Assembly (NCBI RefSeq): GCF_000092225.1
Contig: NC_014158.1
Location: forward strand, 3,906,001 to 3,970,000
Origin: Tsukamurella paurometabola DSM 20162
GTDB lineage: Bacteria > Actinomycetota > Actinomycetes > Mycobacteriales > Mycobacteriaceae
DNA length: 64,000 nucleotides
Direction: 5' to 3'
The translations under genes and the position numbers were made by a program. This document shows, piece after piece, positions 36,432-45,907 of the stretch. Numbering within the stretch: the first letter of the stretch is position 1; every line of letters starts with the position of its first letter. Below the pieces are notes generated by a model, which did no database searches, was not told the origin of the DNA, and saw nothing but the letters and a program-made list of their open reading frames with translations.

Positions 36432-37507
36432 TGTCACGACACTGCACCGACCCCGACGGCTCCGTCGCCGTCGTCGGGTACGCCGCCACCCCGTGGTTGC
36501 GCGCCGCGCAGACCACCACCAACGGCGTGGAGATGCTCATCCCGCTGTTCACCGAGGTCTTCGCCCAAACCGGTCTCACCAAGTCCGACATCGGATTCTG
36601 GTGCTCGGGCTCGTCCGACTACCTGGCCGGTCGCGCCTTCTCGTTCATCGCGGCGATCGATTCGATCGGGGCGGTACCGCCGATCAACGAATCGCACGTC
36701 GAGATGGACGCGGCGTGGGCCTTGTACGAGGCCTGGGTCAAGATCCGTACCGGGGAGGTGGACACCGCGCTCGTCTACGGCTTCGGCAAGTCCTCCGCCG
36801 GCACCCTGCGCCGCACCCTCACGATGCAGTTCGACCCGTACACGGTGGCGCCGCTGTGGCCCGATTCGGTATCGGTCGCTGCGTTACAGGCCCGCGCCGG
36901 AATCGATTCCGGCGCTTGGACCGAGGCCGCGATGGCCGAGGTGGCCGCTCGCAGCCTCACTGATGCCACCGCGAACCCCGCCGCACAGGTCGCGCGCACC
37001 GTCGATGCGACAACGCTACTGAGCGAGCCGATGTGGGCGGATCCGCTGCGCCGGCACGACATCGCTCCGGTGACCGACGGTGCCGCGATGGTCATCCTGG
37101 CCTCAGCCGACCGCGCTCGAGAGCTCCGCGAGAACCCGGCCTTCCTCACCGGTCTGGAACACCGGATCGATTCTCCGGCTCTCGGTTCACGCGATCTCAC
37201 CACGAGCGCCTCATCCACCGCGGCCGCCCGCGCCGCAGGAGCCGACGGCGCCGAGATCGCCGAGTTGCACGCGCCGTTCACCCATCAGGAGCTGATCCTG
37301 CGATCGGCGATCGGGCTCGGCGAGTCGACGCGGATCAATCCGTCCGGCGGTGCGCTGGTGGGCAATCCCATGTTCTCCGCCGGCCTGGCCCGAATCGGCG
37401 AGGCCGCACGGGCCGTGTGGGACGGCAGCGCCGGAAAGGTGTTGGCCCACGCCACCAGCGGCCACGCGCTACAACAGAACCTGATCGCTGTGATGGAGGC
37501 AAAGTGA
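36431..37507 (+). CDS. ltp4: Thiolase-fold lipid-transfer/aldolase-like protein Ltp4
   Basis: This 358-residue SCP-x/thiolase-fold protein (VAVVGYAATPWLRAAQTTTNGVEML, GFWCSGSSDYLAGRAFSFIAAIDSIG, ATSGHALQQNLIAVMEAK) lacks a nucleophilic Cys at the usual CGS site (INESHVEMD instead). It is therefore unlikely to be a thiolase. M. tuberculosis ltp4 (Rv3522) sits in the same DUF35-ltp4-ltp3 order. Ltp2-type relatives are retro-aldolases that remove propionyl-CoA from steroid side chains, and Ltp3/Ltp4 are linked to branched sterol side chains in rhodococci. ATG 36431 overlaps the DUF35 stop and the 3' end overlaps ltp3. Confidence 0.86.
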   Translation: MSRHCTDPDGSVAVVGYAATPWLRAAQTTTNGVEMLIPLFTEVFAQTGLTKSDIGFWCSGSSDYLAGRAFSFIAAIDSIGAVPPINESHVEMDAAWALYEAWVKIRTGEVDTALVYGFGKSSAGTLRRTLTMQFDPYTVAPLWPDSVSVAALQARAGIDSGAWTEAAMAEVAARSLTDATANPAAQVARTVDATTLLSEPMWADPLRRHDIAPVTDGAAMVILASADRARELRENPAFLTGLEHRIDSPALGSRDLTTSASSTAAARAAGADGAEIAELHAPFTHQELILRSAIGLGESTRINPSGGALVGNPMFSAGLARIGEAARAVWDGSAGKVLAHATSGHALQQNLIAVMEAK

Positions 37508-38679
37508 GCGCGCACCGCACCGCCGTACTCGGCACCGGCCAGACCCACCACCGCGCCAAGCGCACCGATGTCTCCATGGCCGGACTGATCCGTGAGGCCG
37601 TCGACCGCGCTCTCGACGATGCCGGTGTCGCGATGGCCGACATCGACGCGATCATCATCGGCAAGGCGCCCGACATGTTCGAGGGCGTGATGATGCCCGA
37701 GCTGTTCCTGGCCGATGCGCTCGGCGCCGTCGGCAAGCCGCTGTTACGGGTGCACACCGCAGGATCCGTGGGCGGATCGACCGCGGCGGTCGCTGCCGCA
37801 CTGGTCAAGGCCGGCGTACATCGCCGTGTGCTCACCGTCGCGTGGGAGAAGCAGTCCGAGTCGAATGCCATGTGGGCGTTGTCGATCCCAGTCCCATTCA
37901 CCGTCCCGGTCGGCGCCGGAGCCGGCGGCTACTTCGCGCCGCACGTGCGCTCGTACATCCGGCTCTCCGGTGCGCCCACACACGTCGGTGCGATGGTCGC
38001 GGTGAAGGATCGGCGCAACGGCGCACTGAATCCCTTCGCACATCTACACCAGCCCGACATCACGCTCGAGTCCGTCCAGGCCTCCCAGATGCTGTGGGAC
38101 CCCATCCGATTCGACGAGACCTGCCCATCCTCCGACGGCGCCTGCGCGATCGTCCTCGGCGACGAAGAGGCGGCGGCGCAGTCGGAGACGACGACCGGCC
38201 GCCGGCCCGGATGGGTGCTCGCGACGTCGATGCGTACCGAACCGCTCGCCTACGCCGGCCGCGAGCACGTGAGTCCGCAGGCAGGCCGTGACGCCGCAGC
38301 CGCGCTCTGGCGCGACGCCGGAATCACCGATCCGCTCACCCAGGTCGATGCCGCCGAGATCTACGTCCCGTTCTCCTGGTTCGAACCGATGTGGCTGGAG
38401 AATCTGGGGTTCGTGGGCCCCGGCGAGGGATGGAAGCTCACCGAGGCCGGAGAGACGGAGATCGGTGGCCGGATACCGGTGAACCCGTCGGGTGGGGTGC
38501 TGTCGTCGAATCCGATCGGCGCGTCGGGGATGATCCGGTTCGCGGAAGCAGCGAAGCAGGTGATGGGCCGCGCCGGCGACTATCAGGTGGACGGTGCCCG
38601 CACCGCCCTCGGCCACGCCTACGGCGGCGGATCCCAGTACTTCTCGATGTGGCTCGTAGGCGCCGACAAGCCCGCCTGA
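37504..38679 (+). CDS. ltp3: Thiolase-fold lipid-transfer/aldolase-like protein Ltp3
   Basis: This 391-residue thiolase-fold protein has TAVLGTGQTHHRAKRTDVSMAGLIREAVDRALDDAG, ALG-type LGAVGKPLLRVHTAGSVGGSTAAVAA (Ser replaces the catalytic Cys), AEIYVPFSWFEPMWLE and NPSGGVLSSNPIGASGM (segments broken here). It shares the arrangement and probable aldolase chemistry of Ltp4; the two may form a heteromer with the DUF35 protein. GTG 37504 overlaps ltp4 (GTGA). The operon ends at a strong hairpin 15 bases after the stop. Confidence 0.86.
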   Translation: MSAHRTAVLGTGQTHHRAKRTDVSMAGLIREAVDRALDDAGVAMADIDAIIIGKAPDMFEGVMMPELFLADALGAVGKPLLRVHTAGSVGGSTAAVAAALVKAGVHRRVLTVAWEKQSESNAMWALSIPVPFTVPVGAGAGGYFAPHVRSYIRLSGAPTHVGAMVAVKDRRNGALNPFAHLHQPDITLESVQASQMLWDPIRFDETCPSSDGACAIVLGDEEAAAQSETTTGRRPGWVLATSMRTEPLAYAGREHVSPQAGRDAAAALWRDAGITDPLTQVDAAEIYVPFSWFEPMWLENLGFVGPGEGWKLTEAGETEIGGRIPVNPSGGVLSSNPIGASGMIRFAEAAKQVMGRAGDYQVDGARTALGHAYGGGSQYFSMWLVGADKPA

Positions 38680-38693
38680 CGACCGCTCCACGA

Positions 38694-38724
38694 CGAAGCC
38701 CCCGGGAGGTTCCCGGGGGCTTCG
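38694..38724. terminator. Bidirectional terminator between ltp3 and cyp125
   Basis: A perfect 14-bp stem (CGAAGCCCCCGGGA / TCCCGGGGGCTTCG) with a GGT loop lies between the convergent ltp3 and cyp125 genes. Confidence 0.88.
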
Positions 38725-38736
38725 CTTGGTGAGCGC

Positions 38737-39960
38737 CTACTCGTAGGCGACCTTCCAGTGCTTGATGCCGTTGAGCCACCCGGACCGCAGCCGCCGCGGT
38801 TCTTCGATCTGCCGCAGATTCGGCATCACATCGGCGATGGCCTTGAACATCAGGTCCATCTCCAAGCGGGCCAGGTTCGCGCCCACGCAGTGGTGGGTGC
38901 CCGATCCGCCGAAGCCGACGTGCGGGTTCGGATCGCGAAGGATGTTGAACGTGAACGGATCCTCGAAGGCGTCCTCATCGAAGTTCGCCGAGGCGTAGAA
39001 CAGTGCGACGCGTTGGCCCTTCTTGATCGTCTGCTCACCGAGCTGGACGTCTTCGAGGGCGGTGCGCTGGAAGACCGATACCGGGGTGGCCCACCGGACG
39101 ATCTCGTCCGGTGCGGTGCGCGGGCGCTGCTCCTTGTAGATCTCCCACTGCTCGGGGAAGTCGACGAACGCCTTCATCCCGTGGCTGATCGCATTGCGGG
39201 TGGTCTCGTTTCCCGCGACGGCGAGCAGCAACACGAAGAAGGCGAACTCGTCACTGCCCAGGGCTTCGCCGTCGATATCAGCCTGGATCAATGAGGTCAC
39301 GATGTCGTCCATCGGGCAGCCCCGGCGCTCCTCAGCGAGGTTCCACGAGTACCCCATGAACTCGGTCATGGCCGTCATGTAGTTGCCCTCGAACTCGGGA
39401 TCGTCGTAGGCCATCATCGAGTTCGACCAGTCGAAGAGCTTCTTACGATCCTCCTGCGGCACACCGAGCAACTCGGCGATGGCCTGCAGCGGCAGCTCGC
39501 TCGCAACCTGCTCGACGAAATCGCCACCGCCGCTCTTGCGGGCCTCGTGCACGATCTGCTCGGCCCGCTCCGCGAGAGCGTCGTGCAGCGACTGCACGGC
39601 CTTGGGTGTGAAGCCACGAGAGATGATCCGGCGGGTCTTGGTGTGCTGCGGCGGGTCCATGTTGAGCAGCAGCATCCGTTGGACATCGATCTGCTCGCGC
39701 TCGATCTCGGGCCCGAACCGGACGATCGCGCCGTTCTCCCAGTTGGAGTACTGCTTCGGATTGCGGGAGATCGCCTTGATGTCTTCCAGCTTCGACACCA
39801 CCCAGAAGCCGCCATCGTCGAAGCCGGTGGTCCCGGGCGGGATGTCCTGCCACCACACCGGTGCCGACTTGCGGAGCTCGGCGAATTCGGCCTCCGGTCG
39901 TCGCTCCGACCACAGGTCGGGGCTGGTGAAATCGAATCCCGCGGGGAAGTGCACGCTCAC
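38737..39960 (-). CDS. cyp125: Cytochrome P450 CYP125, steroid C26-monooxygenase
   Basis: This 407-residue P450 has the I-helix AGNETTR (residues 249-255), ExxR at 286-289 (EIVR), and heme loop FGGSGTHHCVG with Cys 358. Strings typical of CYP125 include FPAGFDFTSPDLWSERRPEAEFAELRK, VQRMLLLNMDPPQHTKTRRIISRGF and AYDDPEFEGNY (broken here). The enzyme oxidises the terminal C26/C27 methyl of cholest-4-en-3-one to the acid, starting side-chain degradation. GTG 39960 follows AAGGAGG. It is transcribed alone under a perfect KstR site at 40006 and needs ferredoxin; the only one in the window is at 15343. Confidence 0.95.
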   Translation of the reverse strand: MSVHFPAGFDFTSPDLWSERRPEAEFAELRKSAPVWWQDIPPGTTGFDDGGFWVVSKLEDIKAISRNPKQYSNWENGAIVRFGPEIEREQIDVQRMLLLNMDPPQHTKTRRIISRGFTPKAVQSLHDALAERAEQIVHEARKSGGGDFVEQVASELPLQAIAELLGVPQEDRKKLFDWSNSMMAYDDPEFEGNYMTAMTEFMGYSWNLAEERRGCPMDDIVTSLIQADIDGEALGSDEFAFFVLLLAVAGNETTRNAISHGMKAFVDFPEQWEIYKEQRPRTAPDEIVRWATPVSVFQRTALEDVQLGEQTIKKGQRVALFYASANFDEDAFEDPFTFNILRDPNPHVGFGGSGTHHCVGANLARLEMDLMFKAIADVMPNLRQIEEPRRLRSGWLNGIKHWKVAYE

Positions 39961-40005
39961 AGCGCCTCCTTCAAGCGTCTCGACCTGGGACTGGCCAGGC
40001 GTAGC

Positions 40006-40019
40006 TGGAACATGTTCTA
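40006..40019. promoter_or_regulatory. KstR operator of cyp125
   Basis: TGGAACATGTTCTA is a full consensus match, 46 bases upstream of the cyp125 GTG on the minus strand. A clean -10 is not obvious on that side. Confidence 0.88.
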
Positions 40020-40153
40020 CTCATTGAAGCACAGCCTGGCTCCTCGTGAGCTAGATTGCTCCAGGACGCACTGTGCTCGGTATTCACAGAGGTAATCAGA
40101 GTCCATTCGCGCCGCCGAGCCCCTCGACAGGAGGCCGGATCAGCGCCACAATC

Positions 40154-40167
40154 GAGAACGTGCTCTA
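40154..40167. promoter_or_regulatory. Candidate KstR operator of fadA5
   Basis: GAGAACGTGCTCTA has two departures from the consensus (first base, and GCT for GTT) but lies 38 bases before the fadA5 ATG, so fadA5 and cyp125 have separate sites in a 244-base divergent region. Confidence 0.65.
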
Positions 40168-40192
40168 CCCATCGAGGCGGAGCAGAAGGTGA

Positions 40193-41365
<1,173 letters not shown>

Positions 41366-41368
41366 CGC

Positions 41369-42358
41369 ATGCGGGTAGCGGTCACCGGCGCGGCCGGATT
41401 CGTCGGCGGGAACCTCCTGCAACTGCTCGTCGACCAGGGCCACGACGTGGTCGCGATCGACCGGATCCGGTCGCCGCACGCGCCCGAGGGCGTGCGCTGG
41501 GTCCCAGCGAGCGTTCTCGATCGGGAGGCGATGCGCGAGGCGCTCGCCGACGTCGAGGTGGTGTACCACCTGGTCGCAATGATCACGCTCCGGATGCAGG
41601 ACGACGCCGCCTGGCGGCTCAACACTCAGGGCGTGGCGACGGTGGCCCGCGCGGCGCTCGACACGGGGGTGCGGAAGATGGTGCACCTGAGTTCGATCCA
41701 TGCCTTCGATCAAGACCTGGTGGACGTGATCGACGAGTCCGCGCCGCGCTCCGAGCGGCCCGAGATCCCCGTCTACGATCGGTCCAAGTGGGCGGGCGAG
41801 CAGGAGCTCCGCAAGGTGATCGACGACGGTCTCGACGCCACCGTCTGCAACCCCACGGGCGTCTGGGGCCCGGCCGATCACGGCGCCGCGCTCTCGCGCC
41901 TCAATCGACTGGCACACACCGCGGCGCGCGGCCGAATGCCCGTCTTCGTCTCGAAGGCCGGGTTCGATCTGGTGGACGTGCGCGATGTTGCCGCGGGCGT
42001 CATGCTCGCCGCTGAAAAGGGACGCACAGGCGAGAACTACCTGCTGGGGGGCCAGTTCACTCCGATCATCGACGCGATGCGTCTTTCCGCCGCGGCCGCC
42101 GGCAGAACCGGCCCGCAGGTCGGTGTTCCGATCGGCGCGCTCGCGGCGATCATGCCGCTACTCGAGCCGATCAATGCCCGCCTGGGCTCGGACGTGCTGT
42201 CCAAAGCAGCTCTGGGGCCGCTGTTCGCCTCACCGCTGGTGGACATCACCAAGGCGCGTAACGAACTCGGTTACGCGCCGCGACCGATCGCGGATACCGC
42301 GGCGCAACTGGTCGAGTTCTTCACGCAGAGCGGCCGACTCCGCAGCCGGCGGACTTAA
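41369..42358 (+). CDS. NAD-dependent epimerase/dehydratase (extended SDR, 3-beta-HSD-like)
   Basis: This 329-residue extended SDR has VAVTGAAGFVGGNLL, YHLVAMITL, HLSSIHAF and Y-D-R-S-K-W-A-G with the catalytic Tyr/Lys, then VCNPTGVWGPADHG. The style is between nucleotide-sugar epimerases and 3-beta-hydroxysteroid/sterol-4-carboxylate dehydrogenases. Tight coupling to fadA5 (3-base gap) argues for a steroid substrate, for example a hydroxyl on ring A or the side chain, but this is inference. A strong terminator follows. Confidence 0.8.
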   Translation: MRVAVTGAAGFVGGNLLQLLVDQGHDVVAIDRIRSPHAPEGVRWVPASVLDREAMREALADVEVVYHLVAMITLRMQDDAAWRLNTQGVATVARAALDTGVRKMVHLSSIHAFDQDLVDVIDESAPRSERPEIPVYDRSKWAGEQELRKVIDDGLDATVCNPTGVWGPADHGAALSRLNRLAHTAARGRMPVFVSKAGFDLVDVRDVAAGVMLAAEKGRTGENYLLGGQFTPIIDAMRLSAAAAGRTGPQVGVPIGALAAIMPLLEPINARLGSDVLSKAALGPLFASPLVDITKARNELGYAPRPIADTAAQLVEFFTQSGRLRSRRT

Positions 42359-42386
42359 CCGCACTGGACTCGGCACCACCTCGGCC

Positions 42387-42440
42387 GAGACGGAGCCGGC
42401 CGCGTGGATTCCCCTCCCACGCGGCCGGCTTCCTCGTCTC
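42387..42440. terminator. Bidirectional terminator between the epimerase and an SDR gene
   Basis: A 14-bp perfect stem (AGCCGGCCGCGTGG at 42394-42407 and CCACGCGGCCGGCT at 42417-42430) has flanking GAGACG (42387-42392) and CGTCTC (42435-42440) that can extend it. It lies at the convergent ends and touches the SDR stop codon. Confidence 0.85.
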
Positions 42441-43344
42441 AGGTGCCGTAGACCGGTTCCGGCTCTGGTCCCGTGGCGATCAGCTCGCGCACCACACCAC
42501 CGAGCTCAGCAGGTTCCCACCGGGCTCCCTTGTCGCGCACCGCACCGTGGCGCCACCCCTGCGCGACGGACACTTTGCCGCCCTCCACTTCGAACACCCG
42601 GCCCGTGATGTCGGCGGACTCGGCACTGCCGAGCCATACCACCAGGGGCGAGATGTTCTCCGGGGCCATCGCATCGAAGCCGCCTTCCGGTGCGGCCATG
42701 TCGTCGGCGAAGGTCACCTCGGTCATCCGGGTGCGGGCAGCGGGAGCGATCGCGTTCACGGTGATCCCGTAGCGCCCCATCTCGGCCGCGGCCTGAATCG
42801 TCATCGCGGCGATGCCGGCCTTGGCCGCGGCGTAGTTGCCCTGGCCGATGCTGCCCAGCAGTCCGGCGCCGGAACTGGTGTTGATCACTCGGGCGTCCGG
42901 CTGCCGCCCCGCCTTCGATTCGTCACGCCAGTACCCGGCGGCGTGCCGTAGCATCGCGAAGTGCCCCTTGAGGTGCACGCGGGTCACCGCGTCCCACTCC
43001 TGTTCGGACATGTTCACCAGCATCCGGTCGCGCAGGAACCCAGCGTTGTTGACCAGTACGTCGAGCCGTCCGAATTCGTCGATCGCGGTGTGCACCAACT
43101 TCTGCGCGCCTACCCAGTCGGCGACGTCCGAGGCGTTTGCGACGGCCCTGCCACCTGCGGCACGGATCTCCTCGACCACCTCACCGGCCGGTCCCGACGA
43201 GGCATCGGCACCGTCGAGTCCCACACCGTAGTCGTTGACCACCACGGCGGCGCCCTCGGCAGCGAAGGCCAGTGCATGGGCGCGGCCGATACCACGACCC
43301 GCGCCCGTCACGATGACCACGCGGCCCTCGACGATTCCAGTCAT
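42439..43344 (-). CDS. Short-chain dehydrogenase, Rv3548c-like
   Basis: This 301-residue multifunctional-enzyme-2-type SDR has VIVTGAGRGIGRAHALAFAAEGA, NDYGVGLDG, NNAGFLRDRMLVNMSEQEWDAV, NTSSGAGLLGS and G-N-Y-A-A-A-K. The C-terminal FEVEGGKVSVAQGWRHGAVRDKGARW is close to M. tuberculosis Rv3548c. The expected activity is oxidation of a 3-hydroxyacyl-CoA or hydroxysteroid. ATG 43344 follows AGGAGA. It is second in an operon with the next SDR, divergent from echA20. Confidence 0.87.
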   Translation of the reverse strand: MTGIVEGRVVIVTGAGRGIGRAHALAFAAEGAAVVVNDYGVGLDGADASSGPAGEVVEEIRAAGGRAVANASDVADWVGAQKLVHTAIDEFGRLDVLVNNAGFLRDRMLVNMSEQEWDAVTRVHLKGHFAMLRHAAGYWRDESKAGRQPDARVINTSSGAGLLGSIGQGNYAAAKAGIAAMTIQAAAEMGRYGITVNAIAPAARTRMTEVTFADDMAAPEGGFDAMAPENISPLVVWLGSAESADITGRVFEVEGGKVSVAQGWRHGAVRDKGARWEPAELGGVVRELIATGPEPEPVYGT

Positions 43345-43367
43345 GTCTTCTCCTAGTCGTTTCGGAT

Positions 43368-44153
43368 TCAGGCGCGGTCGGCGGTAGCCGCGGCGAGGAA
43401 GGCGGGGCGTTCGCCACCGCCGTGGACGAGCAGCGTGGCACCGCTGACGTACGAGGCCAGAGGTGAAGCGAGAAAGGCTGCACAGGAACCGATCTCCTCG
43501 GGATCGGCGAGCCTTCCCAACGGCACGGTGGCCCCGATGGCAGCGATACCGGCTTCGTCGCCGTAGTGCTGCTCCGCGGCCTCGGTGCGCACCATCCCCA
43601 CATCCAGCGCGTTGACCCGGACCGCGGGCGCCCATTCGACGGCGAGGCTGGCGGTCAGCGAATCCAGCCCTGCTTTCGCCGCGCCGTACGCGGCGGTACC
43701 GGGCGACGGGCGGGTCGCGCTCACACTGGAGACGTTGATGATCGATCCCCGGCCGGCCTGCTGCATCACCGCATTCGCCCGCTGGGCCACGAGCAGCGGC
43801 GCCAGCAGATTGAGACCGATCACCTTGTCGTGGAACCGCGGTGACGCGGTGGCCGCGTCCGAGTAGGGCGCGCCGCCGGCATTGTTGACGAGCACGTCCA
43901 GACGACCGTGACGCTCGACGATGCCGCCGATCAGTGCGTCGACCTGCTCCGGCTCACGCACGTCGCAGGCCACGAAGCCCGCGGACCTGCCCTCGATCGA
44001 GATCGCGGATTCCGGGCTGTGCCGAGCGCACACCACCACGGTGGCACCGGCGCGCAGGAAGACCCGCGCGATGCCTGCGCCGATCCCGCGCACACCGCCG
44101 GTCACGAGTACTACGAGACCGTCGAGGCCCAGCGTCGGGGTGGTCGTCGTCAT
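43368..44153 (-). CDS. Short-chain dehydrogenase, Rv3549c-like
   Basis: This 261-residue classical SDR has VLVTGGVRGIGAGIARVFL, NNAGGAPYSDAATASPRFHDKV, NVSSVSATRPSPG, Y-G-A-A-K and SYVSGATLLVHGGGERPAF. It matches the position and features of Rv3549c in M. tuberculosis, divergent from echA20. The exact substrate is not established. ATG 44153 lies after a GAAGGCGGA region; an upstream in-frame start (44207) would enter the operator region. KstR and KstR2 sites lie between it and echA20. Confidence 0.87.
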   Translation of the reverse strand: MTTTTPTLGLDGLVVLVTGGVRGIGAGIARVFLRAGATVVVCARHSPESAISIEGRSAGFVACDVREPEQVDALIGGIVERHGRLDVLVNNAGGAPYSDAATASPRFHDKVIGLNLLAPLLVAQRANAVMQQAGRGSIINVSSVSATRPSPGTAAYGAAKAGLDSLTASLAVEWAPAVRVNALDVGMVRTEAAEQHYGDEAGIAAIGATVPLGRLADPEEIGSCAAFLASPLASYVSGATLLVHGGGERPAFLAAATADRA

Positions 44154-44198
44154 TGTTCCGCCTTCCCGTTCCGGCTCACCGGACAACGGTGGTAGCGT

Positions 44199-44216
44199 AC
44201 CAAGCAATTGCTAGGT
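44199..44216. promoter_or_regulatory. KstR2-type operator between the SDR operon and echA20
   Basis: The first 14 bases, ACCAAGCAATTGCT, match the KstR2 consensus AnCAAGnnCTTGnT with one change (A for C), and the full 18 bases are a near-perfect palindrome. The site adjoins a KstR site 2 bases away. Confidence 0.8.
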
Positions 44217-44217
44217 T

Positions 44218-44231
44218 TAGATCACGTTCTA
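44218..44231. promoter_or_regulatory. KstR-type operator adjoining the KstR2 site upstream of echA20
   Basis: TAGATCACGTTCTA matches the KstR consensus with one change (ATC for AAC). It lies 24 bases before the echA20 ATG, suggesting dual control of HIP-degradation genes. Confidence 0.65.
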
Positions 44232-44255
44232 CCTGTCTACCTCGAAGGAGGCGGT

Positions 44256-45038
44256 ATGTCCACACTGATCCGGAGCACCGTCGCGGCCCCCGGGATCCAT
44301 GTGATCACGGTGGACGCGCCGCCGGTCAACGCTCTCACCGTGCAGGGCTGGTTCGACCTCGCGGCCGCCCTCACCGAGGCCGGGGCCGACCCCGATTGCC
44401 ACGTCGTGGTGCTTCGTGCGGAGGGCCGCGGATTCAACGCCGGTGTCGATATCAAGGAGATCGACGCCTCGGAGGGGTACGGGGCGCTGATCGGGGCCAA
44501 CCACGGCTGCGCAGCAGCCTTCTCCGCCGTGTACGACTGCGCCGTGCCCGTGATCGTCGCGGTCAACGGATTCTGCCTGGGTGGCGGTATCGGTCTGGTA
44601 GGCAACGCCGACGTGGTCGTCGCCTCCGATGACGCCACCTTCGGACTTCCCGAGGTCGATCGCGGCGCACTCGGTGCCGCAACACATCTGGCACGACTGG
44701 TACCGCAGCACCTGATGCGCACGCTGTACTTCACAGCGGGCACGGTGACCGCGCAGCAGCTGCACCATTTCGGCTCGGTGTACCGCGTGGTCCCCCGCGC
44801 CCAGCTCGACGAGACCGCGCTCGAGGTGGCCCGGTCGATCGCCGCCAAGGACACCAGGGTTATCCGCAAGGCCAAGGAGGCCATCAATGGAATCGATCCG
44901 GTGAACGTGCACACCAGCTATCGCTTCGAACAGGGCTTCACCTTCGAGCTGAATCTCGCCGGGTTCTCCGACGAGCATCGCCAGGAGTTCGTCGCGACCG
45001 GTCGGACCGTCGGCGAGGCGAGGGAGGAGAAGGCATGA
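44256..45038 (+). CDS. echA20: Crotonase-fold hydrolase EchA20 (HIP pathway)
   Basis: This 260-residue crotonase has HVITVDAPPVNALTVQGW, oxyanion AEGRGFNAGVDIKEIDA, NGFCLGGGIGLVGNADVV and FGLPEVDRGALGAATH. EchA20 hydrolytically opens the D ring of the HIP-derived CoA thioester, giving COCHEA-CoA for IpdAB. ATG 44256 follows GAAGGAGGC. It overlaps ipdA by 4 bases and heads the echA20-ipdABC operon. Confidence 0.94.
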   Translation: MSTLIRSTVAAPGIHVITVDAPPVNALTVQGWFDLAAALTEAGADPDCHVVVLRAEGRGFNAGVDIKEIDASEGYGALIGANHGCAAAFSAVYDCAVPVIVAVNGFCLGGGIGLVGNADVVVASDDATFGLPEVDRGALGAATHLARLVPQHLMRTLYFTAGTVTAQQLHHFGSVYRVVPRAQLDETALEVARSIAAKDTRVIRKAKEAINGIDPVNVHTSYRFEQGFTFELNLAGFSDEHRQEFVATGRTVGEAREEKA

Positions 45039-45907
45039 CCGACAAGCGAATGACGGCAGACGAGATGGTTGCCCAGCTGCGCGACGGGATGACTCTCGGC
45101 ATCGGCGGATGGGGCTCACGGCGCAAGCCGATGGCCCTGGTCCGCGCCATCCTGCGGTCGGATCTCACGGACCTGACCGTGGTCTCGTACGGGGGCCCCG
45201 ATGTGGGCCTGCTCGCCGCCGCGGGCAAGATCCGCCGGCTCGTCTTCGGTTTCGTGACCCTCGATTCGGTCCCGATCGATCCCAACTTCGCCCGCGCCCG
45301 GCAGTCGGGTGCCATCGAGGTCTCGGAGTGGGACGAGGGCATGTTCGCTGCGGGCCTCAAGGCGGCCGTGCAACGCCTTCCCTTCCAGCCGATCCGTGCC
45401 GGACTGGGCTCTGCGGTCATGAGCACCAACCCGGACCTGAAGACGGTGCGCTCGCCCTACTCCGATGGCGAGGAGCTGGTGGCCGTGCCGCCACTGCACC
45501 TCGACGCCTCACTGATCCACATGAATCGCGCCGATGCCCGCGGCAACGCGCAGTACCTCGGCCCCGACCCCTACTTCGACGACGACTTCGCGCTGGCGGC
45601 GGAACGCTGCTACGTCTCGTGCGAGAAGATCGTGAGCACCGAGGAGCTGGCGGCCGGTGGGCCCGTGCAGTCGCTGCTGATCAACCGCAGCGCCGTGACC
45701 GGAGTGATCGAGACGCCGAACGGCGCCCACTTCACCACCGCCGCCCCGGACTACGGACGGGATGAGAAGTTCCAGCGACACTACGCGGCGAGCGCGAAGT
45801 CCCCCGACGCATGGGCGACGTTCACCGAGCGATTCCTCACCGGCGACGAGGCGCATTACCAGGCGGAGGTGGCGGCGTGGTCCGCCGAGCAGGAGGACGC
45901 GAAATGA
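45035..45907 (+). CDS. ipdA: IpdA, alpha subunit of the COCHEA-CoA ring hydrolase
   Basis: This 290-residue class I CoA-transferase-fold alpha subunit has DGMTLGIGGWGSRRKPMALVRAILRSDLTDLTVVSYGGPD (in parts), the acidic SEWDEGMFAAGLKAA segment, DASLIHMNRADARGNAQY and FTTAAPDYGRDEKFQRHY. IpdAB is a CoA-transferase relative that hydrolyses the last steroid ring (ring C) of COCHEA-CoA. ATG 45035 overlaps echA20, and the 3' end overlaps ipdB. Confidence 0.95.
   Translation: MTDKRMTADEMVAQLRDGMTLGIGGWGSRRKPMALVRAILRSDLTDLTVVSYGGPDVGLLAAAGKIRRLVFGFVTLDSVPIDPNFARARQSGAIEVSEWDEGMFAAGLKAAVQRLPFQPIRAGLGSAVMSTNPDLKTVRSPYSDGEELVAVPPLHLDASLIHMNRADARGNAQYLGPDPYFDDDFALAAERCYVSCEKIVSTEELAAGGPVQSLLINRSAVTGVIETPNGAHFTTAAPDYGRDEKFQRHYAASAKSPDAWATFTERFLTGDEAHYQAEVAAWSAEQEDAK

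Noticed and set aside
42439-43635. Extended N-terminus for the Rv3548c-like SDR (start near 43635)
   Set aside because: The extra ~97 codons overlap the neighbouring SDR gene out of frame and are Arg-rich; ATG 43344 with AGGAGA fits the family start.
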